Positions 9,024 to 18,583 of a stretch of 64,000 bases of DNA are shown piece after piece (positions within the stretch are counted from its first letter, which is position 1; the number at the start of each line of letters is the position of its first letter). Under the pieces are notes generated by a model, which searched no databases, was not told the origin of the DNA, and was given only the letters and a program-made list of their open reading frames with translations. The stretch lies in the NCBI RefSeq assembly GCF_015354735.1, contig NZ_JACEFJ010000004.1:1-64000 (forward strand). Direction: 5' to 3'. Made by a program: the position numbers and the translations under genes. Source of the DNA: Pararhodonellum marinum. GTDB lineage: Bacteria; Bacteroidota; Bacteroidia; Cytophagales; Cyclobacteriaceae.

Positions 9024-11132
9024 ATGGCATTAATCAAAAAAATCAGACAGAGAACAGGTCTTGCAATAGGTGTTATTGCGGTAGGATTGATATTTTTCCT
9101 TGTAGGAGGGGATATATTAAGTCCCAATTCCACCCTTTTGGGTGGTCAATCCAATGTAGTGGGTGAGATAGCAGGTGAAAAGGTCACCTACGAAGAATAC
9201 GTGAATGCCATTGAGCAATCCAAATTTTCATTTCAGCAAAATACAGGAAGAAACCCTTCAGAAAATGAATTAAACAGTCTGAGGGAACAAGCCTGGCAGG
9301 CTTTGATCGTTGACCGGGTATTTAAAGAGCAGTATGACAGACTTGGACTCACAGTTTCAGAAGCGGAATTGGTGGACATGGTTCAAGGGAAAAACATCAT
9401 CGCCGAGTTAAGAAACCAATTGATCAATCCGGAAACCGGTGAATACGACAGGCAACAATTGATTGGATTTCTACAATCGCTTGAAAATGCCGGACCTGAA
9501 CAGAGGGCCATGTGGGCACAACAGGAACAGCTGTTTGCCGATGCGAGGATGAGAATCAAATACGACAACTTATTGGCTACATCTGAATATGCTACAAGTG
9601 CTGAAGGTAGATTGGAGTACAAAGCTGAAAACAGTACCGCTGATGTAGAGCACCTTTTTATCCCATTTTATGCAATTCCTGATGGTGACATTACTGTAAC
9701 TGATGATGAACTAAAAGCCTACATCAACAAAAACAAGGAAAAGTTCAAAGTAAGTAGCTCCAGGGATCTGGAGTTTATCAGTTTCAACCTTCATCCCAGT
9801 GCCGAAGATTCAGCAGCGGTGATCCAAGAAATTAACCGTTTGGTGGAAGAATTTCGGAATACGGATCAGGACTCTACTTTTGCGATTCGTTATTCTGAAG
9901 GCCAAAACCCATTCAGAACCATTCTTCCGGGAGATAATTTGCCAGTTGACTTTTCAACCAATGTGGAGGATCCTGAAATTGGGCAAGTGTATGGACCTTT
10001 CTTGACCAACAGATCCAGTTATGTAGCTTATAAAGTAACAAATATTTTTGATGGAACGCCAAGGATGAGGGCAAGCCACATTCTATTGGGAACAGAAGGT
10101 TACTCTGAGTCTGCCAAAGCAGAAGTAAAACTTCAAGCAGAGGAAATCCTGAATGAAGTGATCTCAACTGGAAATTTTGTTGCTGCAGCACAGCAGTATG
10201 GCCAAGATGGAACTGCCCAAAGGGGAGGAGATTTGGGTTGGTTTGCCAAAGCTGATTTTGTGGACGAGTTTGCCGAAGCGGCTTACGGTGCCAAATCAAC
10301 GGGGATTATCAATAGGGTAATTGAAACAGAATATGGATACCATATCATCAATGTGACTGAGTTGCCCGTATCGAGGGCCTATAAATTGGCTGCAGTGGAA
10401 TTGGAATTGGGCCCGAGTGATGCTACAAGAAATGATGTTTTTAGAAATGCCGATTACTTTGCAGCAAGTTCAGGTAATGCCAATGAATTCAGGTCTAATG
10501 CTGAAAAGGAAGGATATCGCATCCAGCAAGGCACTGGCCTGGCTCCAAATTCCAGATCCATTAATAACCTAACAGGTGCCAGAGAAATTGTGAGGTGGGC
10601 TTTTACAGACGCTTCAGTTGGGAAAGTGTCACAGGTGTTTGAATTGGATAATGCCTATGTGGTGGCTTTATTGACCAACGAAGAGGAGGAAGGTACTGCC
10701 ACGCTGAATCAAGTCAGACCACAGGTATTGGAACAGGTAAGAAAGGATAAAAAAGCGGCCAAGATTGCCGAACAATTGCAGGGAAAATCTTCCTTAGAGG
10801 AAATGAAAAGCCTATTTGAAGAATCCGCATCTTTGGCAAACACACCCGATCTGAAATTAAGTGCCAGCGTGATACCAGGTATTGGATTTGCTCCTAGAGC
10901 AATTGGAGCAATATTCGGATTGAGTGAGGGTCAGATTTCCAAACCTATTCAAGAAGATGTAGGCGTGATCGTAGCCAAATTAAATAGTATCAACAAAGCC
11001 GGAGAAATTGGCGATTATTCAGGCTATCAAAGCCAAGTGGTTACCAACAGCTCCCAGCGAACAGCTTACATGGTTATGATGGCCTTGGAAGACCTAGCGG
11101 GAGTAAAGGACTACCGTTATAAGTTCTTTTAG
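9024..11132 (+). CDS. Membrane-anchored peptidyl-prolyl isomerase, PpiD/SurA-like
   Basis: A 702-residue protein with one N-terminal span (about 13-31) and a SurA_N_3-type chaperone region (about 50-200). A parvulin-type rotamase domain lies at about 340-450 (RASHILLGTEGY, then GGDLGWF and YGYHIINVTE), and a second, degenerate parvulin-like region is near 570-680. Membrane anchor, chaperone arms and a central rotamase match PpiD of Gram-negative bacteria, which assists proteins leaving the Sec channel. It is the last gene of the lptC operon and is followed by a clear terminator, so the operon groups LPS export with outer-membrane protein folding. Confidence 0.88.
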   Translation: MALIKKIRQRTGLAIGVIAVGLIFFLVGGDILSPNSTLLGGQSNVVGEIAGEKVTYEEYVNAIEQSKFSFQQNTGRNPSENELNSLREQAWQALIVDRVFKEQYDRLGLTVSEAELVDMVQGKNIIAELRNQLINPETGEYDRQQLIGFLQSLENAGPEQRAMWAQQEQLFADARMRIKYDNLLATSEYATSAEGRLEYKAENSTADVEHLFIPFYAIPDGDITVTDDELKAYINKNKEKFKVSSSRDLEFISFNLHPSAEDSAAVIQEINRLVEEFRNTDQDSTFAIRYSEGQNPFRTILPGDNLPVDFSTNVEDPEIGQVYGPFLTNRSSYVAYKVTNIFDGTPRMRASHILLGTEGYSESAKAEVKLQAEEILNEVISTGNFVAAAQQYGQDGTAQRGGDLGWFAKADFVDEFAEAAYGAKSTGIINRVIETEYGYHIINVTELPVSRAYKLAAVELELGPSDATRNDVFRNADYFAASSGNANEFRSNAEKEGYRIQQGTGLAPNSRSINNLTGAREIVRWAFTDASVGKVSQVFELDNAYVVALLTNEEEEGTATLNQVRPQVLEQVRKDKKAAKIAEQLQGKSSLEEMKSLFEESASLANTPDLKLSASVIPGIGFAPRAIGAIFGLSEGQISKPIQEDVGVIVAKLNSINKAGEIGDYSGYQSQVVTNSSQRTAYMVMMALEDLAGVKDYRYKFF

Positions 11133-11158
11133 ACCTAAGGTCAAAATAGTTATACAAG

Positions 11159-11188
11159 ACCCATTCTTATTTAAGGATGGGTTTTTTT
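11159..11188 (+). terminator. Intrinsic terminator after the foldase gene
   Basis: Arms ACCCATTC and GGATGGGT (one G-T wobble) with an 8-nt loop are followed by a run of seven T residues, 26 nt after the stop at 11132. Confidence 0.8.
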
Positions 11189-11241
11189 ATAGTTGCCAAT
11201 TTTTTTTTATGTCTAGTGTTAAAAAGTTAAATTGAGCCATC

Positions 11242-11508
11242 ATGAAAGAGTCATTTGACAAAGCGGCATTCAAGGCCAAACTGGAAGAACAAATGAGCTT
11301 CCCCGCCATGTATATGTTCAAATTCATTATTCCTACAGGTAAGGAAGAAGAGGTGTCACAACTCCTGCCCAACAACGAGATGAGTTTGAAACAGTCAGCT
11401 AAAGGGACTTACGTAAGTGCAACCATCAAAGCCATGATGCCCTCTAGCGAGTCAATCCTGGCAGTGTATGAAAGAGCGGCCAAAATAGAAGGAATTATTT
11501 CATTATAA
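11242..11508 (+). CDS. DUF493 family protein (YbeD-like)
   Basis: An 88-residue protein with the DUF493/YbeD pattern: [19 protein letters not shown] (about 20-38) and [24 protein letters not shown] (about 53-76), a small ferredoxin-like alpha/beta regulatory fold. The molecular role is not established. It is the first gene in a tight plus-strand cluster (11 nt to the pterin dehydratase), downstream of a terminator. Confidence 0.85.
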   Translation: MKESFDKAAFKAKLEEQMSFPAMYMFKFIIPTGKEEEVSQLLPNNEMSLKQSAKGTYVSATIKAMMPSSESILAVYERAAKIEGIISL

Positions 11509-11519
11509 ATAGAAAGACC

Positions 11520-11747
11520 ATGTGGAAGGAAGAAGACAATAAATTGAAGAAAACCTTTGAGTTTAAGAATTTTCAGGAAGCTTTTGCCTTCATGACTCGA
11601 GTTGCCTTTTTGGCTGAGGAGATGCAACATCATCCCAATTGGTCTAACGTATACAATAGTGTAGAAATAGCCTTGACTACACATGATGCTGGCAACGTAG
11701 TCACCGAAAAAGACCGTAAGCTGGCTAAAGCCATCGATGCCATTTAA
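11520..11747 (+). CDS. 4a-hydroxytetrahydrobiopterin dehydratase (pterin-4-alpha-carbinolamine dehydratase)
   Basis: A 75-residue protein, slightly shorter than the usual 95-100. It holds the family signature: [19 protein letters not shown] (about 38-56), then [13 protein letters not shown] (57-69), with the His-His-Pro and later His and Asp residues of the active site. It dehydrates 4a-hydroxy-tetrahydropterin formed by aromatic amino-acid hydroxylases. In bacteria lacking those, homologues are linked to molybdopterin metabolism. The next gene starts 2 nt after its stop, so translation is coupled to rsmI. Confidence 0.9.
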   Translation: MWKEEDNKLKKTFEFKNFQEAFAFMTRVAFLAEEMQHHPNWSNVYNSVEIALTTHDAGNVVTEKDRKLAKAIDAI

Positions 11748-11749
11748 GG

Positions 11750-12445
11750 ATGACGTCAACGGTTGAACCTGAGAAGCCTGACCTATATTTGGTCCCTACT
11801 CCTATCGGTAACCTTCAGGACATTACCCTGCGAGCCATAGAGGTACTAAAATCCGCAGATATTTTGTTGGCTGAGGATACCCGCACTACAGGAAGGTTGC
11901 TAAAACACTTGGACATTCAGCGTCCACTTCAGAGTTACCACATTTTCAATGAACATAAAACGGTAGAGAAGTGGCTAAGTGCCATGAAGGAAGGCAAACA
12001 GGTGGCATTGGTCAGTGATGCAGGTACACCGGGGATATCTGACCCGGGGTTTCTGTTGGTTCGTGCCGCTAGGGAAGCCGGACTGATCGTTCATTGTTTG
12101 CCAGGTCCGACTGCATTTGTTCCAGCATTGGTCAACTCAGGATTGCCCAACGACCGGTTCGTTTTTGAAGGATTTTTGCCACACAAAAAAGGCAGAAAAA
12201 CCCGGTTGGATTTCCTCAAAGAAGAAAACAGGACCATGGTTTTTTATGAATCACCCCATCGATTGATGAAAACACTTTTACAGTTTAAGGAGACCATGGG
12301 TGGGGACAGGATGGCCTGTGTTTCCCGTGAGTTGACTAAAATCTACGAAGAAAATATCAGGGGCACCCTTGATGAATTGATTGCCTATTATGAGGAAAAT
12401 CCCATAAAAGGAGAAATAGTATTGACCCTATCAGGAAAAACATAA
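11750..12445 (+). CDS. rsmI: 16S rRNA (cytidine1402-2'-O)-methyltransferase
   Basis: A 231-residue tetrapyrrole-methylase-fold enzyme that 2'-O-methylates C1402 in the ribosomal P site using S-adenosylmethionine. Signatures are LYLVPTPIGNLQDITLRA (12-29), LLAEDTRTTGRLLKHL (about 39-54), VSDAGTPGISDPG and FYESPHRLMKTL. It is shorter than the E. coli enzyme (286) because it lacks the C-terminal extension, so the core is complete. It sits 2 nt from its neighbours on both sides, in a compact four-gene cluster. Confidence 0.94.
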   Translation: MTSTVEPEKPDLYLVPTPIGNLQDITLRAIEVLKSADILLAEDTRTTGRLLKHLDIQRPLQSYHIFNEHKTVEKWLSAMKEGKQVALVSDAGTPGISDPGFLLVRAAREAGLIVHCLPGPTAFVPALVNSGLPNDRFVFEGFLPHKKGRKTRLDFLKEENRTMVFYESPHRLMKTLLQFKETMGGDRMACVSRELTKIYEENIRGTLDELIAYYEENPIKGEIVLTLSGKT

Positions 12446-12447
12446 TC

Positions 12448-13245
12448 ATGAACTATCCACAAATTCTGGAAGAAACCAAGGCCGTTGCTATTAAAGCCGG
12501 TCTTTTTATTGAAAACGAACGTAAAAATTTTGATCTGCGGAATGTGGAACACAAAGGCTTCAATGACCTGGTTTCCTATGTTGACAAGGAAGCGGAGCAA
12601 ATCATCGTGGATCAACTTTCAAAGATTCTTCCCGAGGCAGGTTTTATTACAGAAGAAGAAACAAGGAGCGATGTCAGTGATCGATTTAATTGGATCATTG
12701 ATCCATTGGATGGTACCACCAATTTTATTCATGGTCTACCTATCTTCGCGGTAAGTATTGGCCTTCAGCATATGGATCAAATCATTCTTGGGGTAGTTTA
12801 TGAGGTCAACACCCGAGCCTGCTACCATGCCTTGAAGGGAGATGGGGCTTATTGTAACCAAAACCGTATCTATGTAAGTCCAGCCCCAGATTTAAATTCC
12901 AGCCTGTTGGCCACAGGCTTCCCCTATTCAAGTTTTGGTAAAATTGATAGCTATCTCGCTGTGATGAAAAGCCTGATGCAAAAAACCCATGGACTGAGAA
13001 GATTAGGAAGTGCTGCCATGGATTTGTGTTATGTGGCAAGCGGCAAAGTGGATGGTTTTTTTGAGTACAATTTGAAACCATATGATGTTGCGGCCGGTCT
13101 TTTGATCGTTCAGGAAGCAGGAGGTCATATCACTGATTTTAAGGGGGGTAAAGACTACCTGTTCGGAGGAGAAATCATCGCTACCAATGGTGCCATCCAT
13201 GGTGAATTGTTGGAGGAACTCAAAAATATTTGGAAATCAACTTGA
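12448..13245 (+). CDS. Inositol monophosphatase family protein (SuhB-like)
   Basis: A 265-residue Mg2+-dependent sugar phosphatase. Metal-site motifs are present: the Glu pair in GFITEEET (about 64-71), WIIDPLDGTTNFIHGLP (about 83-99) and KPYDVAAGLLIVQEAGG (about 210-226). Substrates in this family include myo-inositol phosphate, 3'-phosphoadenosine 5'-phosphate and fructose bisphosphate; the substrate here is open. It starts 2 nt after rsmI and ends the cluster. Confidence 0.9.
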   Translation: MNYPQILEETKAVAIKAGLFIENERKNFDLRNVEHKGFNDLVSYVDKEAEQIIVDQLSKILPEAGFITEEETRSDVSDRFNWIIDPLDGTTNFIHGLPIFAVSIGLQHMDQIILGVVYEVNTRACYHALKGDGAYCNQNRIYVSPAPDLNSSLLATGFPYSSFGKIDSYLAVMKSLMQKTHGLRRLGSAAMDLCYVASGKVDGFFEYNLKPYDVAAGLLIVQEAGGHITDFKGGKDYLFGGEIIATNGAIHGELLEELKNIWKST

Positions 13246-13482
13246 TGTTTTAAATCAACTTTTTCGAATTTCATATTTTCATTAATGTAATTCGTTCTGT
13301 CAAACGTAAAAAACACAAAAAATAATTTGGTAAAATGATCACTTTTGCTTAGTTTTCAGAACTTTATGGAATTTAGATAGAATCCAGACCATTTATTTGA
13401 AAGAATAAATAACCACCAGTAAAGTCTAAAAGGATTTTTGATTTCGTAAATAAAATTGAACGATAACCATAATGTTTTGAAG

Positions 13483-14097
13483 ATGATAGTAGGAATTTTA
13501 GGCGGAACTAATTTGTCCATAGCCTTAGGAAATAGGCTAACCTCAAGAGGAGTTGATGTAATATATGGAGTGAGAGAGGATTTTGATTCCAATCTATTTG
13601 AATGGAAAATCCTCAGAAACCAAACCGGTAAAGTAGTAAGCTACTGCGAGGCCATACAGAAAGCTGAAATTGTGATGCTATGCTGTGAAAATGACCATCT
13701 GCCCCAAGTGGTCAATTGTATGGTGAAAAAAGAAAATAAGGATAAAATCATCATTGATTGTACCAACGGCCAATACTGCCCTGAATTAGGCTGTAATACG
13801 ACTTATATTCAGAAGAAAGCGAAGCACAAGAAGATTTTTAAAGCCTTTAATAATTTGGGCTTGAATTACCCCCAATCTGACAATCTAGGAATGATTAAAG
13901 AGACTTATTTCTGTGGAGATGATCCACTGGATAAAATCAGGGTAAAAAGATTGATAGAATTCACCGGATTTAAGGCCATAGATGCTGGAAAACTAAAAAA
14001 TGCCTTTTTATTGGAGGCATTCTACCATCTCAGAAATGAGATCATACACAGCTTACCAGGCGCAGGTGATTTTCATTTCAAGCTTTTGTCAGTATAA
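13483..14097 (+). CDS. NADP-dependent oxidoreductase-like protein (F420-dependent NADP reductase / ProC-like Rossmann domain)
   Basis: A 204-residue protein from the ATG at 13483; the frame is open from a TTG at 13456, but the Rossmann strand starts at MIVGILGG. The N-terminal beta-alpha-beta (GILGGTNLSIALGNRL) is like F420H2:NADP oxidoreductase-type folds but lacks the classic GxGxxG. AEIVMLCCENDHLPQVV (about 60-76) and IIIDCTNG (about 89-96) match the second half of the nucleotide-binding domain, and KIFKAFNNLG (about 117) the usual KAFN motif. Known relatives reduce NADP or act as pyrroline reductase-like enzymes; no substrate can be named. It is a single gene between two long spacers. Confidence 0.65.
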   Translation: MIVGILGGTNLSIALGNRLTSRGVDVIYGVREDFDSNLFEWKILRNQTGKVVSYCEAIQKAEIVMLCCENDHLPQVVNCMVKKENKDKIIIDCTNGQYCPELGCNTTYIQKKAKHKKIFKAFNNLGLNYPQSDNLGMIKETYFCGDDPLDKIRVKRLIEFTGFKAIDAGKLKNAFLLEAFYHLRNEIIHSLPGAGDFHFKLLSV

Positions 14098-14190
14098 TAT
14101 TAAGTAGTGTTTAGGTTTAGGTTTTTTTTGGTTGAGTTCATTGTTTGATATACGATTATCGTAACTGTAGTTTTTTACAGGGATTTTTTT

Positions 14191-14254
14191 GCCACAGATG
14201 ATATGGTCAGAACTAGGGAGAAGTTCAATGGCTGGTTATCTGTGGCTTTTTTTT
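14191..14254 (+). terminator. Large terminator-like hairpin
   Basis: GCCACAGAT at 14191-14199 pairs with ATCTGTGGC at 14238-14246 and is followed by eight T residues. The 38-nt interior contains a nested stem GAACT/AGTTC. It lies 94 nt past the stop of the oxidoreductase gene, so it may terminate that transcript. Confidence 0.6.
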
Positions 14255-14257
14255 ATA

Positions 14258-14323
14258 CAAATATCATCCTATCCCATTATTGAAATGTAAATCAGGATGA
14301 ACCATTAATTGGGATGATATTTG
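14258..14323. repeat. 12-bp perfect inverted repeat, 42-nt spacer
   Basis: CAAATATCATCC (14258-14269) and GGATGATATTTG (14312-14323) are exact reverse complements. The spacer adds further CCCA/TGGG pairing. There is no T-run after it, so a plain terminator is not a good reading; an operator, an RNA structure or a small mobile-repeat remnant is possible. Confidence 0.55.
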
Positions 14324-14559
14324 CAATAAGATAAAGGAACTGAATCAAGTGCTATATTAAATCCGTATTAAATTTATTAACGATTGGAATTGTTAAAATT
14401 GAATATGGATATGCGCAATTTTGCCATCAGCCAAATTTTCTTTGCCCAACACCTCAATAAGTCTGTCTGACCAAGGCAGGCTTAATGGCAGGGTTTTAAA
14501 GAAAAAAGGGAGGCAAAGAATTGAGTAATCTAAAAATTGAAAGCCAAAACTATATCTCT

Positions 14560-17556
14560 ATGAAAAAGGCAGTTATAATTATCCTGTCCGTACTTTTATT
14601 TTTAATTGTGGCCTTAGCAGCCATTCCGTTTTTTTTCAAAGACAAAATCATTGCTCGGGTCAACCAAGAAATAGCTTCTTCTGTCAACGCGGATGTCTTT
14701 TACGACATCGATAAAATCAGTTTAAGCGTTTTCAAAAGATTTCCAAACGTTTCTACTACCATTAGAGAATTTGGGATCAAAGGACATGAACCTTTTGAAA
14801 ATGATACATTGATGTATGTCAATTCCCTTCAGGTAGACTTGAATCTTCGGTCAATTCTCTTCGGGGATCAACCGGAATTGACTGGTTTGCATCTGAATGG
14901 AGGAGAGATTTTTATCAAAGTGCTTGAAGATGGGCAAGCCAATTATGACATTGCCATCCCCTCGGATGAACCGGAAGCATCTGAAGTTTCTTCTTTTAAT
15001 TTGGGGATCAATTTGATTGAAGTCAATGACCTGAATTTCGTTTATGACGATAGGCAACTTCAGTTTTTTTTAGGCTTAACTGATGTTTCTATGGTGGGAA
15101 GTGGAGATTTTTCTGCAGACGTGTATGATTTAGCGGCTGATGCCAAAGCAAATTTGGTGAGAATGGATTATGAAGGGGTAAACTATTTAAGCAACAAGCT
15201 TTTTACAGCCGATACCAAGATTAATGTAGACTTGGAGAATATGCAGTTCACTTTTGGCGACGGAAGTTTTGGATTGAATGATTTTTTCTTTGAAATGGAT
15301 GGATTTATAAGTATGCCTGATGAAGATATTGTATTTGACCTTGACTTTCATGGAAGGGACAATACTTTTAAAAGTCTTCTATCTCTGATTCCAGGCATGT
15401 ATACCGATAATTTTCGGGACATAAGGACTGACGGAAATATGGATTTTTCTGGTTTTGTCAAGGGTGTCTACACAGAGAATACACTTCCGGCGTTTCAGGT
15501 TGCCCTTCAAGTAAATGATGGGATGTTCCAATATCCGGATCTACCAAGGCCGGTAAGCGACATTAACCTAGACCTTTTGGTGAAAAACGAATCAGGAAAT
15601 ATAGACGATACACAGGTCAACATACCTACATTCAATTTAAACTTTGGTTCCAACCCTATTTCAGGAAGGCTATTGTTGGAAAATTTGCGAACCTATGACA
15701 TGGATGGCCAATTGATTGGCAAGCTGAATTTGGAGGAGTTGACGTCAATATTCCCTATTCAAGGGACTGAGTTGCGGGGCTTGTTGGATGTCAATGCCTC
15801 TGCAAAGGGGCGCTATGATAGTGTAGCAAACATTATCCCGAGGGTGGATGCAAAATTGGCCTTAACCAATGGATATGTGAAAAGTAGTGAATACCCCGCC
15901 CCGATAGAAAAAATGAATGTTAGGGCAAACATCTTAAATACGACTGGAAACATGAATGATCTGGTGGTAAACCTGTCCGACTTTGGGTTTGAGTTGGAAG
16001 GAGAAAAAATAGAAGGGTTTCTGAAGGTAGCTGATCTTAAAGCATTGAATTGGGATGGAGCAGTTAAGGGATCACTTGATTTGGGTAAGATGGCCAAGAT
16101 CATGAAAATGGATGAAGTCATTATGGAAGGCGCAATACTCGCGGACCTTACCTCCAAGGGCAGCTATGCAGATGTGGAGGCCAAAAGATACCAAAGGCTT
16201 GATACCAAAGGAATGGTCAGTATCAATGACTTCTATTATGCAGATAATGATTTACCTCAGGGAATTCGCATCAGAAAAGCAACCGGTAATTTCAATCCCC
16301 AAAATGTCAGCCTTACTGAATTTGATGCAAGATTTGGTAAGAGTCCGGTAACAGCAACTGGGGCCATAAGTAACTATATGCCTTATTTGTTTGAAGATAA
16401 AGAAGTTTTGAGGGGAAATTTAAATATCGAATCCAGCAGTTTTGATGTCAATGAGTGGTTGGTTGACTCTGGTGCACCTGCCGAAAATCAGCCCCTTCAA
16501 GTCATTGAATTGCCTAGAAACATTGATTTTACCATGACGGCAAAAGCCGATGAGGTGTTATATGACAAACTCGTCTTAAAAAACACGAGAGGTACTTTAC
16601 TATTGAAGGACGGAGTCTTAACTTTTAGAGATGCTGCCATGTCAGCTATGGGAGGGACTGTTACCCTTGAAGGAAACTACAATACTCAAGACATTACCAC
16701 TCCCACCTTTGATTTTAAATTGGGTCTTACGGCCTTGAGCATTCAAGAGGCTTTTAAATCTCTCAATACGGTTCAAGCCTTTGCGCCCATTGCGCAGCAT
16801 GTCAATGGACAATTCACCACTAATTTTTCGCTTGCTGGAATTTTAGGACAGGACATGATGCCAGTATTATCAAGTTTGGATGGAAAAGGCTTGGTCAAAG
16901 TATTGGATGCCGCCTTGAAGGACAGTCCCATTATTAAGGGAATCACCTCCATGACCAGGCTTGAGGATTCGCAGACCCTCAATTTCAAAGACCTAAATCT
17001 CAACGTAGAAATTCAAAACGGGATGTTGAATGTCAAACCATTCGATGTTAGGCTTTGGGATTATCAAGCCAACATTCAAGGCAGCACAGGCTTTGATGGG
17101 CGGATCAATTATTTGGTCAATATGCAGGTTCCGGCAGGTAGATTCGGTAGCCAAGCCAATGCCATTTTGTCTACCCTTTCAGGTGATGGAGCCCGGGCTT
17201 CAACTGTTATCCCTGTTTCTTTAAACCTGGGAGGAACGTATCAAAACCCAACGATTGGTTTGGCGGGTGGAAATAGCATAGAAGCCTTGTTGACGAATGC
17301 ATTGAGGTCTAGATTGTCTTCAGAACAACAGCAACTGCAACAACAAGTTACTGATGAATTCAGGGCAAAAGAAGACAGTTTAAAACAAGAACTTACAAGA
17401 AAAAGTCAGGTGGCTCAAGACAGTGTCAAAAAAGAAGCTGAAAAGCTGGTAGAACAAACCAAAGACAAGGCCGCAGACGAAGTCAAAAATATTTTAAAAG
17501 GAGTATTGGGTAGGCCAAAACCAACCAAACCAGATACCAGTTCCAAGGAAAACTAA
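14560..17556 (+). CDS. AsmA family protein
   Basis: A 998-residue protein from the ATG at 14560; a TTG at 14521 is also in frame, but the charged-hydrophobic start MKKAVIIILSVLLFLIVALA fits an N-terminal anchor. After the span comes a long run of beta-strand-rich repeated units typical of AsmA/TamB-like bridge proteins, and an AsmA C-terminal region near residues 780-900. The extreme C-terminus (about 925-998) is a Gln/Lys/Glu-rich coiled coil. AsmA-like proteins span the periplasm and are linked to lipid transport and outer-membrane assembly. It is convergent with the AEC gene, with only 2 nt between stops. Confidence 0.85.
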   Translation: MKKAVIIILSVLLFLIVALAAIPFFFKDKIIARVNQEIASSVNADVFYDIDKISLSVFKRFPNVSTTIREFGIKGHEPFENDTLMYVNSLQVDLNLRSILFGDQPELTGLHLNGGEIFIKVLEDGQANYDIAIPSDEPEASEVSSFNLGINLIEVNDLNFVYDDRQLQFFLGLTDVSMVGSGDFSADVYDLAADAKANLVRMDYEGVNYLSNKLFTADTKINVDLENMQFTFGDGSFGLNDFFFEMDGFISMPDEDIVFDLDFHGRDNTFKSLLSLIPGMYTDNFRDIRTDGNMDFSGFVKGVYTENTLPAFQVALQVNDGMFQYPDLPRPVSDINLDLLVKNESGNIDDTQVNIPTFNLNFGSNPISGRLLLENLRTYDMDGQLIGKLNLEELTSIFPIQGTELRGLLDVNASAKGRYDSVANIIPRVDAKLALTNGYVKSSEYPAPIEKMNVRANILNTTGNMNDLVVNLSDFGFELEGEKIEGFLKVADLKALNWDGAVKGSLDLGKMAKIMKMDEVIMEGAILADLTSKGSYADVEAKRYQRLDTKGMVSINDFYYADNDLPQGIRIRKATGNFNPQNVSLTEFDARFGKSPVTATGAISNYMPYLFEDKEVLRGNLNIESSSFDVNEWLVDSGAPAENQPLQVIELPRNIDFTMTAKADEVLYDKLVLKNTRGTLLLKDGVLTFRDAAMSAMGGTVTLEGNYNTQDITTPTFDFKLGLTALSIQEAFKSLNTVQAFAPIAQHVNGQFTTNFSLAGILGQDMMPVLSSLDGKGLVKVLDAALKDSPIIKGITSMTRLEDSQTLNFKDLNLNVEIQNGMLNVKPFDVRLWDYQANIQGSTGFDGRINYLVNMQVPAGRFGSQANAILSTLSGDGARASTVIPVSLNLGGTYQNPTIGLAGGNSIEALLTNALRSRLSSEQQQLQQQVTDEFRAKEDSLKQELTRKSQVAQDSVKKEAEKLVEQTKDKAADEVKNILKGVLGRPKPTKPDTSSKEN

Positions 17557-17558
17557 GC

Positions 17559-18464
17559 TTAGCCAAGGAAAAGGTACCAGGCCCACAACGTAAAAAAAGA
17601 CAGGGGGATTCCCACACCCACCAAAAGGGAGGCGAGTCTAGGATTAAGGTCGTGTGAAATGGCAATGATGGATCCTGTAATCATCGGGGCCATGGCGTTT
17701 TCCATTACTGTTACCTTAAGAAAATAGCCTTCCTGACTCAAAATTTTGGCATATATCACATAAACAACCATTGGAATTAAGAGCAGTTTATAGCCCAAGC
17801 CCATCCAGAGAAAACCAGACTTGATGGCCTTGGGCTCTATTTTGATTTGCAATCCGACAGAAATCAGTGCGATGGGTGTAAGGGTTTTAGCGAATGTTTC
17901 CAGAATTTTCATGATTGAACCCTCTGCTTCCCAACCTAAAAAATTCAAAATAAGCGCCAAGCCAAAAAAGGCAAATGGAGGAAAAGTAACTATCTTTTTT
18001 CCAATATCCCTTTTGCGTTTTTTCTCTATCCCGTAGATTGAAGCCACCACTATGGCAAGGCTGCTGACAATGATAAATGACCCTGCCTGATCAATCAATA
18101 GGGCAATCTTTAAGCCTTCTTCACCATACAAAGCATCGATAATTGGAAAACCGACAAACGAGGTATTCGCCAATCCAGCAGTAATGATCAAGCAACCTGT
18201 AGTGGATTTAGGCCATGAAAAAGTCTTTCCGAGGTAAGCAAATAAAACCCAGGAAAGAAAGAAACTCAAATAAGCAGAAAGTACCGGTAACAAGTAGGCC
18301 AACCCAAAATCAATTTTAGGCAGATAAAGAAGTGCCAAAGCAGGAAGGACCACATAAATCAGATACGCATTTAAACTTTTGGAGGCGTCTTTTGGAATTT
18401 CCTTTATCCCTTGTAAAAATATACCGATCAGCAAACTGATAATGATTAAAACAATGTTCTCCAT
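17559..18464 (-). CDS. AEC family transporter (auxin efflux carrier-like)
   Basis: A 301-residue inner-membrane protein with ten predicted spans in two halves. TTGCLIITAGLANTSFVGFPIIDALYGEEG (about 84-113) carries the conserved Asn and Pro region of the AEC family, and the C-terminal half ends with ENAMAPMITGSIIAISHDLNP. Bacterial members export or import malate, malonate or similar organic acids; the substrate here is unknown. It stands alone, with its stop 2 nt from the asmA stop on the other strand. Confidence 0.87.
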   Translation of the reverse strand: MENIVLIIISLLIGIFLQGIKEIPKDASKSLNAYLIYVVLPALALLYLPKIDFGLAYLLPVLSAYLSFFLSWVLFAYLGKTFSWPKSTTGCLIITAGLANTSFVGFPIIDALYGEEGLKIALLIDQAGSFIIVSSLAIVVASIYGIEKKRKRDIGKKIVTFPPFAFFGLALILNFLGWEAEGSIMKILETFAKTLTPIALISVGLQIKIEPKAIKSGFLWMGLGYKLLLIPMVVYVIYAKILSQEGYFLKVTVMENAMAPMITGSIIAISHDLNPRLASLLVGVGIPLSFFTLWAWYLFLG

Positions 18465-18583
18465 TTGAGGTGTTTTTCTTCCATAGATTTTGTGTTTGTC
18501 AAATTTATTAACAAAATGGTAATTTACTATTCATCAATAGTTTAGATATTATTTTTTCATTTGTATAGCAATAAAATACAAAC

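Larger units (their letters stand above)
14098..14559. other. Non-coding spacer with two inverted repeats
   Basis: No gene is seen in this stretch of about 460 nt. It holds a terminator-like hairpin (14191-14254) and a second perfect 12-bp inverted repeat (14258-14269 with 14312-14323). The sequence right before the AsmA start is AT-rich without a full TAnnTTTG box. Confidence 0.6.
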
